From: Desulfonatronum thioautotrophicum
GTDB taxonomy: Bacteria > Desulfobacterota > Desulfovibrionia > Desulfovibrionales > Desulfonatronaceae
Length of the DNA stretch: 64,000 bases
Direction: 5' to 3'
NCBI RefSeq assembly: GCF_000934745.1
Contig: NZ_JYNO01000016.1
Coordinates: 17,279 to 81,278 of the forward strand
The translations under genes were made by a program, and so were the position numbers. Every line of letters starts with the position of its first letter. The stretch's first letter is position 1. Under the pieces are notes generated by a model that saw only the letters and a program-made list of their open reading frames with translations, did no database searches and was not told where the DNA came from. Shown one piece after another: positions 61,679 through 64,000 of the stretch.

Positions 61679-61902
61679 CAGAGGAGACGAGAGAGAGTGA
61701 GGATCTCAATGCACTAGGACGCCCCTTGGACTCCGTGTCCAGGCAAGTCCGGCCGGCAGTTTCTCTGTGATCGCTAAAAAAACGTGACCTGACTCGCGGA
61801 GGAATTCGTTGCGCTATTGTTGCCCTTGGCCGGTGATTGTTGCTATGGCAAGGATCGTTTGCGGAAACGTACTGGATACCATTGGCAGTCAAGGAGGAAT
61901 AC

Positions 61903-62913
61903 ATGAAGGAAATTCATGATCAGGCTCGGAAAGTGATGAAAGGGTTTTGTCGGGTTTGCCCGGTGTGTGACGGAAGGGTTTGTGCCGGGGAGGTTCCGGG
62001 GATGGGTGGTTTGGGAACCGGGGCCTCTTTTCAGGAGAATATCCGTGCCCTGGCCGGGATTCAACTGAACATGCGCTGTCTGCATGACGTGGTCGATCCG
62101 GACTTGTCCACTTCATTGTTGGGATTTGATTTGGCCATGCCGGTCTTGGCGGCACCCATCGGTGGAGTCTCTTTCAACATGGGCGGGGGCATGCCCGAGG
62201 AAGAGTATATTTTGGCCAAGCTGACGGCCTGTGCCGAGGCCGGAACCGTAGGATGCACCGGCGACGGCGTGCCGGATTTCATTCATGAAAGCGGATTTGC
62301 GGCGATCAAGGCCTTGGATGGCAAAGGAATTCCTTTCATCAAGCCCTGGGAGGACAAGGAACTGTTCACCAAGCTGGACAAGGCCTTGGATGCCGGAGCC
62401 AGTGTGGTGGGCATGGATGTGGATGCTGCCGGGTTGGTCACCTTGCGCAAGATGGGCCGGCCAGTGGCACCCAAACCGGTTTCTGAATTGGAGGCGGTGA
62501 TTCGCCGGACCAAGGCCAAGTTCGTGGTCAAAGGGGTGATGACCCCGGATGAGGCCAAATTGTGCGTGGATGCCGGGGCCGCGGGAATTGTCGTTTCCAA
62601 CCATGGCGGACGGGTTCTGGACGGCACGCCGGGAACAGCGCAGGTGCTGTCCGAAGTGGCCGCGGCGGTACGCGGTCAGGTCGCCGTGCTGGCTGACGGC
62701 GGTGTCCGCTCCGGTGCCGATGTGCTGCGCATGTTGGCCCTGGGTGCCGATGCGGTGATGATCGGACGGCCTTTTTCCGTGGCCGTGCTCGGAGGGGGGC
62801 AGGACGGAGCAGGTCAATATTTGGCCAAAATTCGTCAGGAACTGACCCAGTGCATGGTCCTGACCGGCACGGCTTCGGTTCAGGCGGTGGATTCACGAAT
62901 TATCCGAGGATAA
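61903..62913 (+). CDS. FMN-dependent alpha-hydroxy-acid dehydrogenase family protein
   Basis: 336 residues from MKEIHDQARKVMKGFCRVCP; AAGGAGG precedes the ATG. The TIM barrel shows APIGGVSFNMGGG, FVVKGVMTPDEA (catalytic Lys), IVVSNHGGRVLDG (active-site His and Arg) and VLADGGVRSGADVLRMLALG, the FMN phosphate site. The N-terminus has an extra Cys cluster (CRVCPVCDGRVCAG) that could bind an Fe-S cluster or zinc, common in anaerobes' versions. Oxidises L-lactate or a similar hydroxy acid. Confidence 0.9.
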   Translation: MKEIHDQARKVMKGFCRVCPVCDGRVCAGEVPGMGGLGTGASFQENIRALAGIQLNMRCLHDVVDPDLSTSLLGFDLAMPVLAAPIGGVSFNMGGGMPEEEYILAKLTACAEAGTVGCTGDGVPDFIHESGFAAIKALDGKGIPFIKPWEDKELFTKLDKALDAGASVVGMDVDAAGLVTLRKMGRPVAPKPVSELEAVIRRTKAKFVVKGVMTPDEAKLCVDAGAAGIVVSNHGGRVLDGTPGTAQVLSEVAAAVRGQVAVLADGGVRSGADVLRMLALGADAVMIGRPFSVAVLGGGQDGAGQYLAKIRQELTQCMVLTGTASVQAVDSRIIRG

Positions 62914-62988
62914 CCGGGGATAGCCGAGGATAGCCGGGGCAGGTTTTTTCCCTTCCCGCATGCTGAAAAGCCTGTTCAGCAAAAGCGA

Positions 62989-63031
62989 AACGGCCGGAAT
63001 TTCCAGAGGGCATCTGGGAATTCCGGCCGTT
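62989..63031. terminator. Bidirectional terminator between convergent genes
   Basis: AACGGCCGGAATT pairs perfectly with AATTCCGGCCGTT (13 bp) between the dehydrogenase (rightward) and cheW (leftward). T runs are short, so Rho-independent strength is moderate. Confidence 0.65.
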
Positions 63032-63064
63032 GTTCATGGCGGATGATGAAGAGTGGATCACATC

Positions 63065-63556
63065 TCAGATCGACTCTTCCACGTCCTTGACAATGGCCAG
63101 TTCATCCGCGGAGAAGATTTTGTCGATGTTCAGGATGATGATGAACTGCTCACCGTTCTTGCCCATGCCTTCGATGAATTCGGTCTTGATCCGGGTGCCC
63201 AGGCGAGGGGCCGGCTCGATCTGCTCCGGTTCCAGGTTGAAGACTTCCTGTACCGAGTCCGCAAGGGCTCCCAGGATGGTCGATTCACCATCCACGTCCA
63301 CCTCGACGATAATGATGCAGGTGTTTACCGTCTGTTCGGTTTTGGTCATCCCGAACTTCAGGCGCATGTCCACCACGGGCACGGCCCGCCCCCGGACATT
63401 GATCACTCCGCGCAAAAAGTCCGGGGTGCGGGGCACGCGGGTGATGTCCGTGTACTCCAGGACTTCCCGGACCTTGGCGATGTCCATGGCATACAGTTCC
63501 TTGTCCAGGGTGAAGGTCAGGTATTGGTTCAGCGTGGCGCTGTGCTTTTCCGTCAT
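63065..63556 (-). CDS. cheW: CheW chemotaxis coupling protein
   Basis: 163 residues from MTEKHSATLNQYLTFTLDKE; GGAGG is upstream. The two beta barrels carry LYAMDIAKVREVLEYTDITR and RVPRTPDFLRGVINVRGRAV (the conserved NLRG-like motif), then VVDMRLKFGM and a C-terminal FIIILNIDKIFSADEL. It links chemoreceptors to CheA. It follows a chemoreceptor gene on the same strand with 111 bases between, so both probably work together. Confidence 0.96.
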   Translation of the reverse strand: MTEKHSATLNQYLTFTLDKELYAMDIAKVREVLEYTDITRVPRTPDFLRGVINVRGRAVPVVDMRLKFGMTKTEQTVNTCIIIVEVDVDGESTILGALADSVQEVFNLEPEQIEPAPRLGTRIKTEFIEGMGKNGEQFIIILNIDKIFSADELAIVKDVEESI

Positions 63557-63667
63557 GCCGGGATCCTCCAATGTAATGGGGAAGGGGGGCGGCGGTGTTG
63601 CGGTGCATGGTTCACGAGGCGAAATGTGCTCGCCCAAAACCATGCACCGTAAACCTGGAACCGTGCT

Positions 63668-64000
63668 CTAGAACTTCTCAAACTCATCGTCGTCCTTGCC
63701 CATGTCCAACGCAAAGCCTTGTTTCTTTTGTGGATTCTTCCCGGCGGAGACGGCCTTGGGGGCGTTGCCCATCAGATTACCCACAGGCTTGCGGGCTTTG
63801 GGAGCACGACGCATTGCCCCGGAATCACTACCCATCTTGAAGAAGGCCATGGTGGCCTGGAGTTCCTCGGCCTGACTGGAGAGTTCCTCGGAAGTGGAGG
63901 CCATTTCCTCGGCAGCCGAGGCATTTTGCTGGATGACCTGATCCAACTGCTGGATGGCCTTGTTGATCTGCTCCACGCCGATGCTTTGCTCCCTGCTGGC
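63668..64000 (-). CDS. Methyl-accepting chemotaxis protein, C-terminal part (runs off window)
   Basis: 111 codons at the window end: SREQSIGVEQINKAIQQLDQ, then VIQQNASAAEEMASTSEELS and SQAEELQATMAFFKM, the C-terminal leg of the MCP signalling coiled coil with methylation-helix pattern (Q-N-A-S-A-A-E-E-M-A). A flexible tail follows (RRAPKARKPVGNLMGNAPKA) and ends GKDDDEFEKF. No CheR-binding NWETF/W pentapeptide. The rest of the gene is beyond base 64000. Confidence 0.93.
   Translation of the reverse strand, partial: ASREQSIGVEQINKAIQQLDQVIQQNASAAEEMASTSEELSSQAEELQATMAFFKMGSDSGAMRRAPKARKPVGNLMGNAPKAVSAGKNPQKKQGFALDMGKDDDEFEKF

Overview
The window looks like one chromosomal segment of a sulfate-reducer-type deltaproteobacterium (Desulfovibrionales-like). 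This is an inference from gene content: a short methionine synthase without reactivation domain, an RpoH-type sigma factor with a long acidic N-terminus, a short ArgA-like acetyltransferase, and GC-rich core genes. The right third (about 45.0-64 kb) is ordinary core genome. Most of the rest (0-45 kb) is a mosaic accessory island: a P4-type tyrosine integrase sits next to the 3' end of a tRNA-Leu(CAA) gene at 45.1 kb, and everything to its left is rich in mobile-element and defence genes and in broken genes.

Layout. 0-8.8 kb: a ComEA-like pseudogene, a small protein plus an IHF/HU protein, then a short CRISPR array that decays toward its distal end, followed on the same strand by a compact operon: a 1069-residue protein carrying three RAMP (Cas7-like) domains, a zinc-ribbon protein of unknown family, and a Cas6-like protein. 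No cas10, cas1 or cas2 lies in the window. An Mrr-type nuclease and a MucR-like zinc-finger protein follow. 8.8-18.8 kb: an SOS/DNA-metabolism cluster (UmuC, SRAP protein, DEDDy exonuclease, Hsp20, a nucleoside hydrolase homologue with lost catalytic residues, an NYN-cold shock fusion, UmuD, a CI-like LexA-type repressor, RecD2). 18.8-26.1 kb: a very AT-rich mobilization module with the RP4-like plan traI-mobC / oriT / traK-traL-traM-like, with an oriT-nic-like site, 12-bp iterons, two decayed tandem copies of the traK/traL region and a 313-bp MITE with 9-bp target duplication. It abuts a truncated dnaE-like PHP fragment. 26.1-31.1 kb: an operon of a PD-(D/E)XK-like protein and an RNase J-like beta-CASP protein, a group II intron remnant, and a WYL regulator divergent from a small unknown gene. 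32-36.5 kb: a second AT-rich block with a HUH rolling-circle Rep, an AlpA regulator and a long stem-loop resembling a replication origin. 36.5-43.7 kb: a graveyard (IS5-type transposase, ADP-ribosylglycohydrolase, flavodoxin-like reductase, REC-Hpt fragments) plus a 4.5-kb five-gene IS21-type element that has split a gene, inserted in the middle of a 20-bp palindrome.

Core part: transketolase, RpiB, lipoproteins and a TPR protein, an HD hydrolase, RpoH, MetH, a TlpA-like thioredoxin, an ArgA-like acetyltransferase, Hpt, a DUF3426-type protein, RadA, a DUF21 membrane protein, an FMN alpha-hydroxyacid dehydrogenase, CheW and the end of a chemoreceptor. A dispersed intergenic repeat of about 160 bp stands before both rpiB and radA.

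The best candidate for an undescribed system is the CRISPR locus at 1-7 kb: a Cas10-less, three-RAMP fusion effector with its own Cas6 and an unrecognised zinc-ribbon partner.
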